Assembly (NCBI GenBank): GCA_922989275.2
Contig: OV277857.1
Span: 44,555,083 to 44,619,082, forward strand
DNA from: Gari tellinella
Lineage: Eukaryota > Mollusca > Bivalvia > Cardiida > Psammobiidae
Direction of reading: 5' to 3'
DNA length: 64,000 nt
A program made the position numbers and the translations under genes. Below are positions 1-10,655 of this stretch, one piece after another. Under the pieces are notes generated by a model. It was not told the origin of the DNA. It saw only the letters and a list, made by a program, of their open reading frames with translations, and made no database searches. Positions within the stretch are counted from its first letter, which is position 1. Every line of letters starts with the position of its first letter.

Positions 1-208
1 AGATTATGTGAGGTCAACACCTGTTTATTTCACGCTGGTACCCTAATCGACCTAGGGTCTGTTAATAAAGCCTGGTACCAGATACCTCTGCACATGTCAA
101 TCCTTAGGCTGCGGTGATGTCGTCTGCTTCGAAATTGTCGTCTGCAAAGTTTGTTTTAATTTAGATTTATAAATGTTTAAGTAAAGAAACCTAATGAAGA
201 GTGTCATG

Positions 209-277
209 TTTAACAGTTTGGATCCAGACCAGATACCTCGTAACGCGGTGTCGGATCTGGATCTAAACTGTTTGCGA
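209..277. repeat. Foldback core (GGATCCAGA...TCTGGATC)
   Basis: An imperfect palindrome: AACAGTTTGGATCCAGACC on the left is mirrored by GGATCTGGATCTAAACTG on the right around a CCTCGTAACGCGGTG centre. It is one of more than twenty copies of this core in the window, most of them inside MITE families A and L. Confidence 0.7.
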
Positions 278-337
278 AAATCAATATAGTCGCGACCAGC
301 AGGCAGAGGCACGGAATAATTCCGTGCTTCAGTACAT

Positions 338-975
338 TGACTCTCGGTGCGATTTTACAGTTTGGATTCAGATAAAATAATAACCTTCTGCACGTTACCG
401 ACGATTTCGTGATTATTACTGCAAATAGTTTAGATCCAGTTCAGGTCGTGATATGAACTGTTTGACACTCGGTGCGATTTTACAGTTCGGATCCAGATGA
501 ATATTTTCATTCTGCACGTTACGGGCGAATTCATGATAATGGCTGCAAATAGTTTGGACCCAGACTAGATCGTGATACGATGAGTTTGGTACTCGGTGCA
601 GTTTTTAGTTTGGATCCAGATGAATATTAAGTTTTATTAACCTTCTGCACGTTACGGGCGATTTCGTGACTATTGCTGCAAATAGTTTGGATCCAGTTCA
701 GATCGTGATACGAACTGTTTGACACTCGGTGCGATTTTAGTTTGGATCCAGAAGAATATTAACCTTCTGCACGTTACGGGCAATTTCGTGATTATTGCCA
801 CAAACAGTTTGGATCCAGATCAGATCGTGATACGAACTGTTTGACACTCGGTGCGATTTTACAGTTTGGATCCAAATGACTACACGCTACGAGCGAATTC
901 ATGATTATTGCTGCAAATAGTTTGGATCCAGATCAGATCGTGATACGTACCGTTTGACCAATCGGGTGCGATTTA
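338..975. repeat. ~123-bp tandem repeat, about five copies
   Basis: The motif CACTCGGTGCGATTTTA recurs near 341, 463, 588, 721, 843 and 956, giving a period of about 113-133 bp. Each unit also carries GTTTGGATCCAGATCAGATC, GTGATACGAACTGTTTGAC and CTTCTGCACGTTACGGGCGA. The GGATCCAGATCAGATC part is related to one arm of the foldback core used elsewhere in the window, so the array may have grown from one such core. Confidence 0.8.
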
Positions 976-1540
976 TAAAGATATAAAAAACCCTCATGGA
1001 ATTGTTGAAGACGCAAAGTTTGCAGACGACAATTACATATCAAGCAGCTAGAGGGCTAACCCAGAGGGGGAGGGTCGAATCTAACGCTGTGAGAATTTGT
1101 GATCCGACCCCATTTCAATATGTATATATGGAAATAAAATATGTTTAAAATAACCCATGCAATTGGCAAAAGTGATTATTTGTAAAAACATTGTTTTTGT
1201 GCAAATATTTTAGATCGAGATGAGATCTGGAACAACTGCTTTACACTCGGATGCTATTCTATGTTGATATGAAATGCATTACAATCCACTAAGACGAAAT
1301 TTGCAGACGAAACTTTCATACTTGATCAAGGAGAAGGCTAACTCAAATTGGAAGTATGATTATTGATGGAAATAATTTGAATCAAGACGATTATTAACCT
1401 TTAATATATACACGATACCGCGAATTCATTATTACTGTTGCAAACAGTTTGCATCCAGGTGAGATCTGGATCAACTGTTTGACACTCTGCATGCTATTTC
1501 ATGATGAAATACAATGCATAAAAATCACTCGTGTAGAAAC
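976..1540. repeat. Decayed extension of the 123-bp tandem repeat
   Basis: Diverged copies of the same motifs continue here (for example GAGATCTGGATCAACTGTTTGACACTC near 1460 read with the upstream array), but spacing is irregular. I see no gene between 1540 and 2055. Confidence 0.5.
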
Positions 1541-2055
1541 ATTAACTTTTAATTGCATCATGTATATAAGCCAGTTCTTAAATTAACACTTCTGCATTTA
1601 TTTGTTTTTTAATTATCAAATACTTATCGAGTATAAGTTACAGACTGTAAAGATTGCAATGGGTGTCATTATGATATATACTAAACTCGCGGCAATACAT
1701 TTTTTTATACATCAAAGTGTTAGCAGTGTGAACCAAGACCTCGCGTAACGCTGGGTCTAATCAATATCCAAACTGTTCGACATATTTTAGATCAGACAAT
1801 GTCATTATGACATTCCATACATTACATTAAATTGTTGTTTTGACAGTTTGCAACAAGTACATGTTTTACTCAGCGGGTACAAGATACAAGATTTATTTAA
1901 CGTCGGATACAATATAACAGTAAACATTAGCTGTAACAGCCTCATTCCGACAAACACAAGTATAATATAAACAAGAGTAAAAGGCTGTAAAACGTAGAGC
2001 TGTAAAAGAAAGGGTTTACATATACAGTGGATGCAAGCTAGGACTACAAACTATC

Positions 2056-2582
2056 AAAGGGACTCGCAACCGGATGGTGTACTTGTCAAAATAAAATAAA
2101 ATACTCAAATGAAAGCACATCTGTGGCATAATTTGGCCTCTGACATTAGAAAAATATGATCAGTCCAAAAAAAAGTCTCAAGAATCGTCACCGAATCTTA
2201 GTTTTTTTTTAGATATTTTCCATCGTTTTTCTATAGCGTTAGCTAACGGTATAGTTGTTGTTGTTGCTTATCTACACGGGCTCAGACATAAACCCGAGCC
2301 GAATAAAGTACTATCGATCGCTACCAGTGAAGTACGTTAATTCGCTACCATATAGATAGAGAGGCCCAGTTGCCGCGTGGATAAAGGCGTTTCCCTTTTT
2401 GTCATGTTTGTCTCCGCATGGAGGGTCACGGGTTCGAATCCCACCAGAGCTTCTTTTTTTATTGAAATGCGTTTTTTAACAGAATTTTTTATCCTAAACT
2501 AAATCTTACCCATTTATATAAGCATTTGACATATATTTACAAATTACTATTTTTAATGCTAAATCCGGTTGCGAGCCTCTTT
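2056..2582 (+). mobile_element. TIR element with tRNA-like unit, copy 1 (527 bp)
   Basis: The left end AAAGGGACTCGCAACCGGAT is mirrored at the right end by ATCCGGTTGCGAGCCTCTTT, about 18 of 20 positions matching. Between them lie a short hairpin (CACGGGCTCAGACAT / ACCCGAGCC) and a tRNA-like unit with a T-run. It has no coding capacity. A second copy in the opposite orientation lies at 59269-61237 with the same ends, so this is a real dispersed family. The combination of DNA-transposon-like TIRs and a Pol III-type unit is unusual. Confidence 0.75.
2361..2450 (+). repeat. tRNA-like (Ser/Leu-type) unit inside TIR element
   Basis: An A-box-like TTGCCGCGTGGATAAAGGCG is followed about 55 bases later by a perfect B box GGTTCGAATCC in the context CACGGGTTCGAATCCCACC. 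The stretch GTCTCCGCATGGA between them resembles a class II long variable arm. A T-run (2453-2460) follows as a Pol III-type terminator. The acceptor stem does not pair properly (GAGGCCC against CCAGAGC), so it is a tRNA-derived unit and not a working tRNA gene. Confidence 0.65.
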
Positions 2583-2604
2583 AAGGTTGTTTCGTTTTGT
2601 TTTC

Positions 2605-2655
2605 CAGGGCTGCCATTTCTCCGGTTTCCCCTAAATCTCCGGATATAGCATGTAT
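2605..2655. repeat. Family B MITE end fragment
   Basis: CAGGGCTGCCATTTCTCCGG, the terminus of family B, is present without its other end. The stretch 2656-3352 holds nothing I can identify. Confidence 0.6.
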
Positions 2656-3352
2656 TTATAATATCACGTGACAACAGTGAAACTAATATTCGTATTGTAT
2701 CAGCCTGAAAATGGAGTGAACATTCTAAGGGTTTAAGCGGGGGCTGGGTCTATTTACGTGCACTGTCGAAACCTTCGAAATATTATAGGCATGCATTATA
2801 TTTAGCTTAAATCAGACTGACGGTGAAGCATACTAAAGTGTACATTGTATTATGAGGTCACCTCTCTCCAAAAAAAAACAACTTAGTACGAGGTGATGAT
2901 CAGTTAAACAATAGACGTGTTAGAATATAAAAACGTTCAGTGTTTGCTGTTACGAATAAAAAGCTCAATTTCCCACATTTTACAACAACATTCAAAACTT
3001 TTCATAATGTTGAACAATTTAAAAACATTTACGACGTCGCGGAAGAGAATGATATAAGTTAAATTGAGCATCGGCGACTCGAAGGAAAATAATTGATTGT
3101 CGACCATCTAGCGATAATCGGTACACACCTAATTTTTATACTATATAGATATAATAATAGTATATTGTTTTACGAGAAGAAATTGCCTTCATCTTAAAAC
3201 TCTCCTGGTTTGTAACAGACAAAGTTTTCCAATCGTAATCTGACTAAGAATAGGTTAAATGTTGTTGTTTTTGCTAGTTGTTAATGTTTAATTGAATGCA
3301 CTTGCAATTGGAAAGGAATAAAGGACATTTTTGCCCATTGCTTTTTTACTTA

Positions 3353-3593
3353 CAGTGAAGAAGGCGTTATTATTTACCGTTCAAATGTTACAGAAATGCA
3401 CACGCAACACACTAAATGACAACTTTTAGACACTCCTGAATATCCATTTAAATCTGAATGGCAAACAGTATATAGCCTGATTACACACCGGGTTACACAG
3501 CGTCTCCAACCTGTTTGCTATGGAAATAATAATTTAGAGCAATTTTTAGGGTTTTTTACACGTTTATTGAAAAGAATGACGTTTAATCCACTG
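3353..3593. mobile_element. Family A MITE, decayed
   Basis: Begins CAGTGAAGAAGGCGTTATTA after TA and ends GAATGACGTTTAATCCACTG, a degenerate form of the family A TIR. The centre has the decayed foldback core AGCCTGATTACACACCGGGTTACACAGCGTCT.. read as GCCTGATTACACACCGGGTT and its mirror. Confidence 0.65.
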
Positions 3594-3653
3594 CACATAT
3601 CCCCTTATGTAGCTGGTTTGAGATTATGGTGAAACAGATTGATAGACTTTCTA

Positions 3654-3735
3654 TGGCTGGCTTGATAGCTCAGTGTGTAGAGTGCTGGCATAGTAAGCCA
3701 AAGGCACTAGATTAAAGTCCCAGTTGAGTCACAAC
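3654..3735 (+). repeat. tRNA-derived SINE head
   Basis: GATAGCTCAGTGTGTAGAGTG is an A-box-like D-arm region and GGCACTAGATTAAAGTCCCAG keeps the position of a B box, now degenerate (expected GGTTCAAGTCCC). The spacing fits a tRNA. The following 100 bases have no recognisable body, so this is a decayed SINE head or tRNA pseudogene. Confidence 0.6.
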
Positions 3736-3870
3736 TTTTTCACCATGTTACATTTTGCGCACGAAGTAAACAAAACCGTTATTCTTCATTACGGGAATTT
3801 GCATGGAATTATCTCAGAACGTTTAATAAATAGAATGGTACAACTGGAAGCAGGTGTTCTTTTATCATAC

Positions 3871-3999
3871 CGACAGTCTTCCAGCGCCTTCAGCGCTTTG
3901 ATTATAAAGTCTTATCCGAAGGAATTGGTCGGGCGGGGGATCGATCTAACGACCCCTAGTATCGTAGTCGAGCGCGTTACTCTTCGACCACGTCCAACA
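3871..3999 (-). repeat. SINE copy 1, tRNA-derived
   Basis: On the minus strand GTGGTCGAAGAGTAACGCGC (A-box region) is followed by GTTAGATCGATCCCC (B-box region) and then the tail CCGACCAATTCCTTCGGATA and AGACTTTATAA. The same head-plus-tail order occurs at 4740-4862, which shows that it is a dispersed retroelement. The open frame through it on the + strand is incidental. Confidence 0.65.
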
Positions 4000-4739
4000 G
4001 TGAGTGTAACAAAAAGTCATTAAAACAGTATTTTTGTCAATTTAGACAAACAAACGGTTTTAATTCAGTAACGCCTTTGTCCAGCATCGTTTATAACAGC
4101 CTGACGTCGACGTCATATCGACGTTACGCATAGTTGAACGGCTATTCAACGTCGCTCGATCAAGATATTCGTCCAAAAACATGTTTTCCTAATGTGCGGC
4201 TTGATAGCGAATGCAAGAGAAAAATATCGAAACAATTTCTCAACAGTTCACGATTTTCTCATGCAAATTAAGTATTTTGTTGTTTCATGGTTCACTGGGT
4301 CTTCAAAATTTTTTTTTAAATTGGATAACGATATGACAGTTCAATGTCCGTCAATAGCCAACATGCAGAATATTGTGTAGAAATTCTTATAAATGACAGA
4401 TATATAGCGAAAAGAAAAGTGCACAGTTAAAAGATTCGTTAAGTGTATATGCATGACCAGGGTTCAAAGAGCTAAACGAAATACCACTAGAAAACATTAA
4501 TATGGATCATCTAATGCAGCTGCCTCCTTTTTGCGAGGCGAAAGTATTTGTTTTGTTTGTTAACGTCTGTTTCTGTCATCTATGGGCTAATTGGACGCCC
4601 CAGATATAGAGAGGAGCGGATACAGAGAACCCAGGCGCGATGCCCTACTCGTTTTATATCGAAAGAGTTATTATTATTATTATAAATTTATAAAGTTCCC
4701 TGGTTCTTTTAGATGTCAAGTATAAATTACTCATACATC

Positions 4740-4862
4740 GCACCTCAGTTTATAAAGTCTCATCCAAAGGACTTGGTCGTGCGGGGAATCAAACTCACGA
4801 CCCCTGACGTCGTAAGCGGGTGTTTAAACACTCAACTATACGTCTGTCGTTCGAGGCGAAAG
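4740..4862 (-). repeat. SINE copy 2, tRNA-derived
   Basis: Minus strand: TAGTTGAGTGTTTAAACACC (A-box region), GTGAGTTTGATTCCCCGC (B-box region), then GACCAAGTCCTTTGGATGAG and ACTTTATAA. It shares the tail with the copy at 3871-3999. Confidence 0.65.
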
Positions 4863-4930
4863 TTATGCAGAGAGATCCCGAAGGAGGTATCTGTACTGCT
4901 TTCTCCTTACACCGAGTGTCACATCAGCTA

Positions 4931-5264
4931 CAGTACTGAACGTTATTAAATTACCAATTTTTGCGATTCGCTGGCAATTCGATGGCAATTCGATGGCAAT
5001 TCGCTTGCAATTCGATGGCAATTCGCTTGCGATTCAAAATACTAACTTTATCCTCGGGTATGTTTTATTGAATGGTGTATCTCACAAATGTTCGCAAATA
5101 TGCCCTCGTTATCTTTTTCAATTCTATTTTTGTCACAACCGCTTCGGAAATTTCGCGTAAAAATATTTAAACGTAGGATTTGTTTTCTGAAGCACGCGAT
5201 TCGATGGCAATTCGATGGCAATTCGCTTGCGATTGTCAATTTAATTTAATAAGGTTCAGTACTG
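4931..5264. mobile_element. 334-bp MITE with 11-bp subterminal repeats
   Basis: The left end CAGTACTGAACGTTATTAAA is mirrored by TTTAATAAGGTTCAGTACTG at the right end, both flanked by TA. Just inside each end are tandem 11-bp units GGCAATTCGAT / GGCAATTCGCT (4962-5034 and about 5198-5234). TIR plus TA duplication fits a Tc1/mariner-type non-autonomous element. I see no coding sequence. Confidence 0.8.
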
Positions 5265-5292
5265 TAGCATATGGCTTGGACAAATAGGCTCC

Positions 5293-5428
5293 AAGGTTAT
5301 AAAGCGTTTGAGCTGAGTCTGAGTGTGTTCTCGAGCATTTGATTGGTCAGATTTGAGCCTAGGCTCAAATCTGACCAATCAACTGCTTGATTACGACTTT
5401 AGACTTAACTGAAAAGCTTTATAACCTT
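5293..5428. mobile_element. Family F foldback element
   Basis: AAGGTTATAAAGC is mirrored by GCTTTATAACCTT, and the centre TTGGTCAGATTTGAGCCTAG folds on CTAGGCTCAAATCTGACCAA. A longer relative lies at 57642-57833. Confidence 0.75.
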
Positions 5429-5631
5429 CGACCCAGTGCTACATTAAGACTTTTAATTTTGAAGTCGTGTTTTATTTCTGTTAGATTTTGTGTTTTGTTT
5501 TGTTTATTGATTACAATGAAATTTACAGGAATCATGTATGAGGTGTTGGTTTATCTTTATTGTCAATTTCCAAGATAACGATTATATAATAAGCCGAACA
5601 CATCAAAATGTCTAGGTGTTGCGTTAGAAGT

Positions 5632-5884
5632 GTCTTTCAGTGTACTCATCCAAGCGTCTCATGTGAGGTCCGTACCTTGAATTTGTTAGTTTGATTAGTA
5701 AAACCCATTTTAAAAAGAACCTTGAGTGTGAGTATGTAAGTGCCTCTCTAGACAACTTGAGATTAGTGACATTGGCTAAGCACACTTAACTCCAGTTTTA
5801 CCTGTATTTTCACGCCTAGTAAGAACAATGGGAGACTCCGTCAATGGACTGAGGAAATGTCTTTAATATCAAATATTTTCTACA
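5632..5884 (-). repeat. Dispersed repeat J, left copy (inverted)
   Basis: Read on the minus strand it matches 9268-9525 in order: CCATTGACGGAGTCTCCCAT, CTCAAGTTGTCTAGA, ACATACTCACACTCAAGG, CAAGGTACGGACCTCACATG, GACGCTTGGATGAGTA. The two copies therefore form a long imperfect inverted repeat around 3.4 kb. Confidence 0.7.
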
Positions 5885-5997
5885 CATATTTGCTTGAATC
5901 TAAAATATATATGTCATGGTTGACATAGCATCGAGGTAGGTTGAATAAACAAACCAATTTTTACTCCAACAATTACCCAATCCTTTTTCACAAATAT

Positions 5998-6253
5998 CAG
6001 GGCTGCCATAAGTTGACATTAAAAATCCTAAGATTTCCTAATTTGCATTTTTCAAGTGCAATTTTACGAATCGTACATTTACCCGAACGCTTGTTTCTAA
6101 TTTTGTTGAAGCGTGACCACTTAAAGCAGGCTGGAAGTAAAGCAGAATGCGCATTAAGGCGCATTCTGGTTTACTTTCCAGCCTGCTTTAAGCTACCATG
6201 TACCAGAAAAAAATCCTAAGATTTAGGAAAAATCCGGAGAAATGGCAGCCCTG
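5998..6253. mobile_element. Family B MITE (256 bp)
   Basis: Ends CAGGGCTGCCATAAGTTGAC and GAGAAATGGCAGCCCTG. The inner foldback is GCAGGCTGGAAGTAAAGCAG against its mirror around GCATTAAGGCGC. The inner part also occurs in family C. Confidence 0.85.
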
Positions 6254-8784
6254 AGAATATCCATTCTACCCGCAGATGCTGATCTACTACGGAATGTCAA
6301 TCATAACTAAAGCTAAACTGCACGTGGATAGGTAGTCCAGGTGTTAATTTGTGTTCATTTCAATGTAGTTTTCGTGCTGTCATCATATTATTCTATATGT
6401 ATAAACTGAAATGCTGGATCAGTCAAGCCTGTGTTGGGCGACCGCAGAATAACTTGCCTGTTAATCTTGTTGACAGGTGGCCGCTTGCTGTGGATTGAAG
6501 TGATGCGGAAGGCTGTCTGCATTACTTCCTCTGTACTAGACTAGCATGCAGGCAACGTGCTGCCATACAAACAACAAAAATTCACTAGAAACAACACAAC
6601 AAGTAGAGCGAGCAATAGGGCGGAATAGACATATTGACCCCTATAACAATACATTTATAAGCATTATTTTCATAACGACAAACAACCCCACAAAAACACC
6701 TTTATTTTCAGCCTTTTCGAATCCATAACTAGCCTTAATTAAGGTGAGCACGGCAATATGTAACTACATATCACCACACAAAATGTACAAATAGGAGCCA
6801 AATGAACTGTCTGACCTGCCCAAAACTCGCTCTACTATAGATATACCTACCCAAACTCCTCTCTTTCGGGCAGCACGGTACCCACATGTACAACATTCAA
6901 CACAAACGGACTCTAGCATTTTTTTACAATGCAATAGTATAAGTGGTAGGTTGACAAGATAGGTATGTATATGTATGTGTTAAATATATTTCATTAGTAT
7001 TTTACAGGATTGTGTGGGAAAAAAGAAGGGCGCTGGTCAATGCATGGTAACCTATTGCGACGATCTACTGGATTGCAAATAGTCTCAAGTCACATGCCTA
7101 CCTCGCGGTATAAACCATATCCGAAACTAAGGCCATGACCAAACAATCTAACATGATGGGACATGGTCTGGTAGCGGATATAGCATTATACCAGCTCATG
7201 CGGGGCAGACATTTTAACTAAACTCTTAAAGTATCTTTACAAAATTCAAAATCGCAATAATTTCAAACCTCTACAAACAAGAGAAAATAATTCCTTTCTA
7301 AGCCCTGTACAACACAGGCATGAAAGGAAAGCTATTCTCTAGAACAAAAATTTGCCTATAAGGCCTCTCACCAATAGCCCATATGGTATCAATATGAAAG
7401 ATGGAGGAACAGGGCCCCCTGTAACCCTTCAAACGAACCATATCTGTGGTGATCAAAAACACGGCATCTGCCATTTTTTTAATAACCAAGAACATTTACC
7501 ATGTAACCCCCATACCCACCCTAACTGTTGGAAACTTTCTCCACATAACGACCAAAGCTTATTTGCGTACTACATGGTTCAATGGGTTAAAATAGGACTA
7601 TTTCTACACAATATCTCCAGCAACTGTACTGCTCAGCCCGACATAATCAGCAATTAGACAAACCGTCTTAAAACAACGCCATAATACCCAATACAGCTAT
7701 TTGACCATGCACAAAAATAAGCAGACGTCATTATGTAGTTATTTCTTTCTGGACCGCGCCTCACAAAAAATTTCATATGAGCAATGATACCCAAATCGGA
7801 TTGACCTACTTTCAAAAACATGACCTAAATAAGTGACCCAGTGCACCCATTACATGATTAGCGAATCATAGAAAGCCTGAAGTTAAATATTAACACAAGC
7901 TTTCTATGATAAAACTAAACATATATTTATTAAACAATCCGCACGGAGAAAGTTTCCAATATATGAGCCTTGACAAACAAGGACAACTAACCTATACCCA
8001 CCCCATGCCAAGTATGAGCCTCAAACAAAGAGGACCAATCAACCCCTACCAAAGAACCCAACCAACCCCTCCATATTGTTAACATGCCATGTAAATTTGT
8101 TCTAATAAAGGCACAGACCCAACCCCAATCCAACGCTACCTCTGCTGTGATCCGAAGAACCAGAAGTGATCACAGCCTGGAAGGATGACAGCACCAACAA
8201 CCTCCCACACCAGGGGAGACCAGATGTTCATCCAACCATCCTGTGTGAGCCTACGGGGTAGAGACTTATGGAGTAGATATCGAAGTTTTACGCTCAACGT
8301 GAAATGGGAATCTGCTCCATATCTACAAAGAATATCTCTACCCCCGTCGACTACAGCAGAGAAGAAGGGCCGTTTTTGTCGTGGTCACAACCGCCGACTC
8401 CGCCATGCACATACCTGGGATTTTCCTAGCACAACCTCAAAGGCTGGACGATTGATGCTGACCGAGTGATGCCTTGGATGCTTCTGCGCGGGGCTTTCCA
8501 CCAATCCTTACCAAACCACCTTTGCCTCATCCTGACATGAGTTCTGGAAACCATTAACATATAGGGATAAAATAGCAATTAGCACAATAATAAACTTCAA
8601 AATTTCTCTTTGGGTACCATCATCCGATGCTCAAAAACAGCCACTTTAGACTATGCAATTAGGCCCTGCCGGCTGAAGGGAGTGCTCCCCCGACCATGGG
8701 TTAGATCTCTATAAGAGAGTACCCCGGGAAAGAGACGTAAAAACGAATAAAGCAAGCAAAGCATGCAGGCTATCTATAGATAAC
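6254..8784. other. Unidentified block, C-rich on + strand
   Basis: About 2.5 kb, from about 6540 to 8760 visibly rich in A and C on this strand (T and G on the other), unlike its AT-balanced neighbours. The longest frames are about 100 codons (7352-7657 +, 8185-8469 +, 7298-7495 -) and none resembles a protein I know. I see no TIR pair close to its edges, but it lies between the two inverted copies of repeat J. It could be part of a larger element, intronic DNA with transcription-type strand bias, or an old organelle insertion; none is shown. Confidence 0.4.
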
Positions 8785-8976
8785 CAGGGCTCCAGATCAG
8801 AGGCAGTAAACTGCACAAATCCAACATTTCTCATTTAGTATAGCATCAAATCCAGTGATGTTACTACTCATTAGAATCGTCTCTTTGAGACGATTCTAAT
8901 GAGTAGTGACACCATAGGGTTTAAAGCAGAAATAAAGAGATTACGTTTTTGAAATACCCCCTTATCTAGAGCCCTG
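8785..8976. mobile_element. Family G MITE with GATAAC duplication
   Basis: Ends CAGGGCTCCAGATCAG and CTTATCTAGAGCCCTG, with GATAAC immediately outside both ends. The middle TAGAATCGTCTCTTTGAGAC folds on GTCTCAAAGAGACGATTC.. within a short palindrome. The terminal CAGGGCT is shared with family B, suggesting one superfamily (hAT-like termini). Confidence 0.8.
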
Positions 8977-9267
8977 GATAACCATATTTAAATGGTCGAT
9001 AGAAACATGCTTGACTGACACAGATTGTTACATTCGTTTAGTGATTTAAAAACGTAATAAAATCAAACTGATATAAATTATTTAGATTCTCAAATGCGCC
9101 CGTGGACCCTATACACATGTCTTGTGTTTCGTTTAGTGCCCTGGTCCCACGTGCCATACTTCTGTTCAAATGACTGGAGCGATCATGCCGCCTTTGACTA
9201 GAAAGACGAATGTGACCGCAACGGCATATCGGACCAAATAAATGGACTTCCAAATCTAACATTCTAT

Positions 9268-9525
9268 TCATTAAAGACCTTTCCTAAGTCCATTGAGAGA
9301 CCCCCATCCCAATTGTATTCGATAGGTGAGACAAATCATGAATCACAAGCTTTCACCGGGTATACCAATCTCAGTTGGTGTGAAATTACAGGTAACTAAA
9401 TTCAAGTTGTCTAGAAAGCCCTCAAATACTCACACTCGAGGTTTTTTCAATGGGGTTTACTAACCTAACCAATAAATTGAAGGTACGCACCTAACATGAA
9501 ACGCTTGGGTGAGTATATCCCTAGA
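9268..9525 (+). repeat. Dispersed repeat J, right copy
   Basis: Inverse of 5632-5884, from CATTAAAGACCTTTCCTAAG to GAAACGCTTGGGTGAGTATA. A further degenerate direct relative follows at about 9570-9920 (ATGTCTTTAAAGACGTTTCC, GGTCGTCAGG / GTTCGTCAGG). No gene is seen from 9525 to 10335. Confidence 0.65.
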
Positions 9526-10335
9526 AAAGATAGCAGCAAAGGACAAAACTTGCACCTGGCGGCATGCTTTGATAGCTGGTTAGGTGTTATGACCAAAAGG
9601 TCGTCAGGATATGTCTTTAAAGACGTTTCCTCAGTCCTTTGATGGACTAACCCCCCCCCCCCATCCCCCAATTGTCTGGATAGGTGTGAGTGTTAACTGT
9701 CAAAGCATGCATCACATGCCAATTTACCTGGTGAGGCTCAGATTATACTCATGCTCTAGTGATTTTCAATGGTTATTTCTAACCAAACCATCAAATATAA
9801 AGGTTGGGTCTCAATGTTTCTTTGCTACACATATGTGCCTAAGATCCATGCTTTTTGCAAGGAAATTGTCTGGAAAGGCGTTATGATCGAAAGTTCGTCA
9901 GGAGATGTCTTTAAGGTCTTAGGTGTGTAATGCTTGACTGCGTTTCCGTGTTATTTCGACGTCATTCGTTTTTTATCTGACAGATTGATTTTTAGGGGAA
10001 AAGTCGCCAGAAGGTATATATAGAAACTAGGGGTACAAATGATTGTCAGTATATTTTCACCTTATCTCGACGAAACGGGGTATATCATGAATAAATATTG
10101 ATGAACCAACACTTTTGTTGCATTTCTGTCTAGCTTATATAATACCCTTCCATAAAACATGATATAAAGCCAACTGTAAACATGCACTTTCAACAGAAAC
10201 TGCGTCTACTCACTGAAATCACCGATTTTCGGAAAACGGGACAGGGGTTCGTTCACAGCCGACACAGCAATGACCACTACTGTACGCTTGTTTCGGTGGT
10301 ATTTAACGAACATGACATTCATACAGTCCCATAGA

Positions 10336-10655
10336 TATACATTTTTGACACTCATCAAAGCTGATTTATACTCAAATCATTGCAGTACCAACAACAAATT
10401 CGCATGTAAAGCTATTCTTGTACATAATTATAATATTTTTTTCAATATTCCAGATAGGGAATTAAATTAATATTAATATATATACTGCTCTTTTCTAATA
10501 TTTCGACCACTAAGGGCCTTTTTCAAAGAAAATTACGTCAAAACACACGTCACATTTTTGTTACTTGCATTCAGCCATAAAATCATAATTATAAGCTTTT
10601 TTGGTACGGCAATAATTTTGAGAAGAAATCAGCTTTGATCGGTGTCAAAAATGTA
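10336..10655. mobile_element. 320-bp MITE abutting the Tc1 element
   Basis: TATACATTTTTGACACTCAT and CAAAGCTGATTT on the left are mirrored by AAATCAGCTTTGATCGGTGT and CAAAAATGTATA on the right. The right end coincides with the left end of the Tc1-like element, so one inserted at the edge of the other. The 66-codon frame inside is incidental. Confidence 0.6.

Noticed and set aside
2361..2450. Functional tRNA gene
   Set aside because: The B box is perfect, but the acceptor stem does not pair and the anticodon arm cannot be drawn; the unit is repeated within a TIR element.
3724..4023. 99-codon + strand frame
   Set aside because: It starts in a SINE head and ends in an inverted SINE, so it is chance.
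6540..8760. Nuclear copy of mitochondrial DNA
   Set aside because: The strand bias prompted the idea, but I could find no recognisable mitochondrial protein or rRNA motif on either strand.
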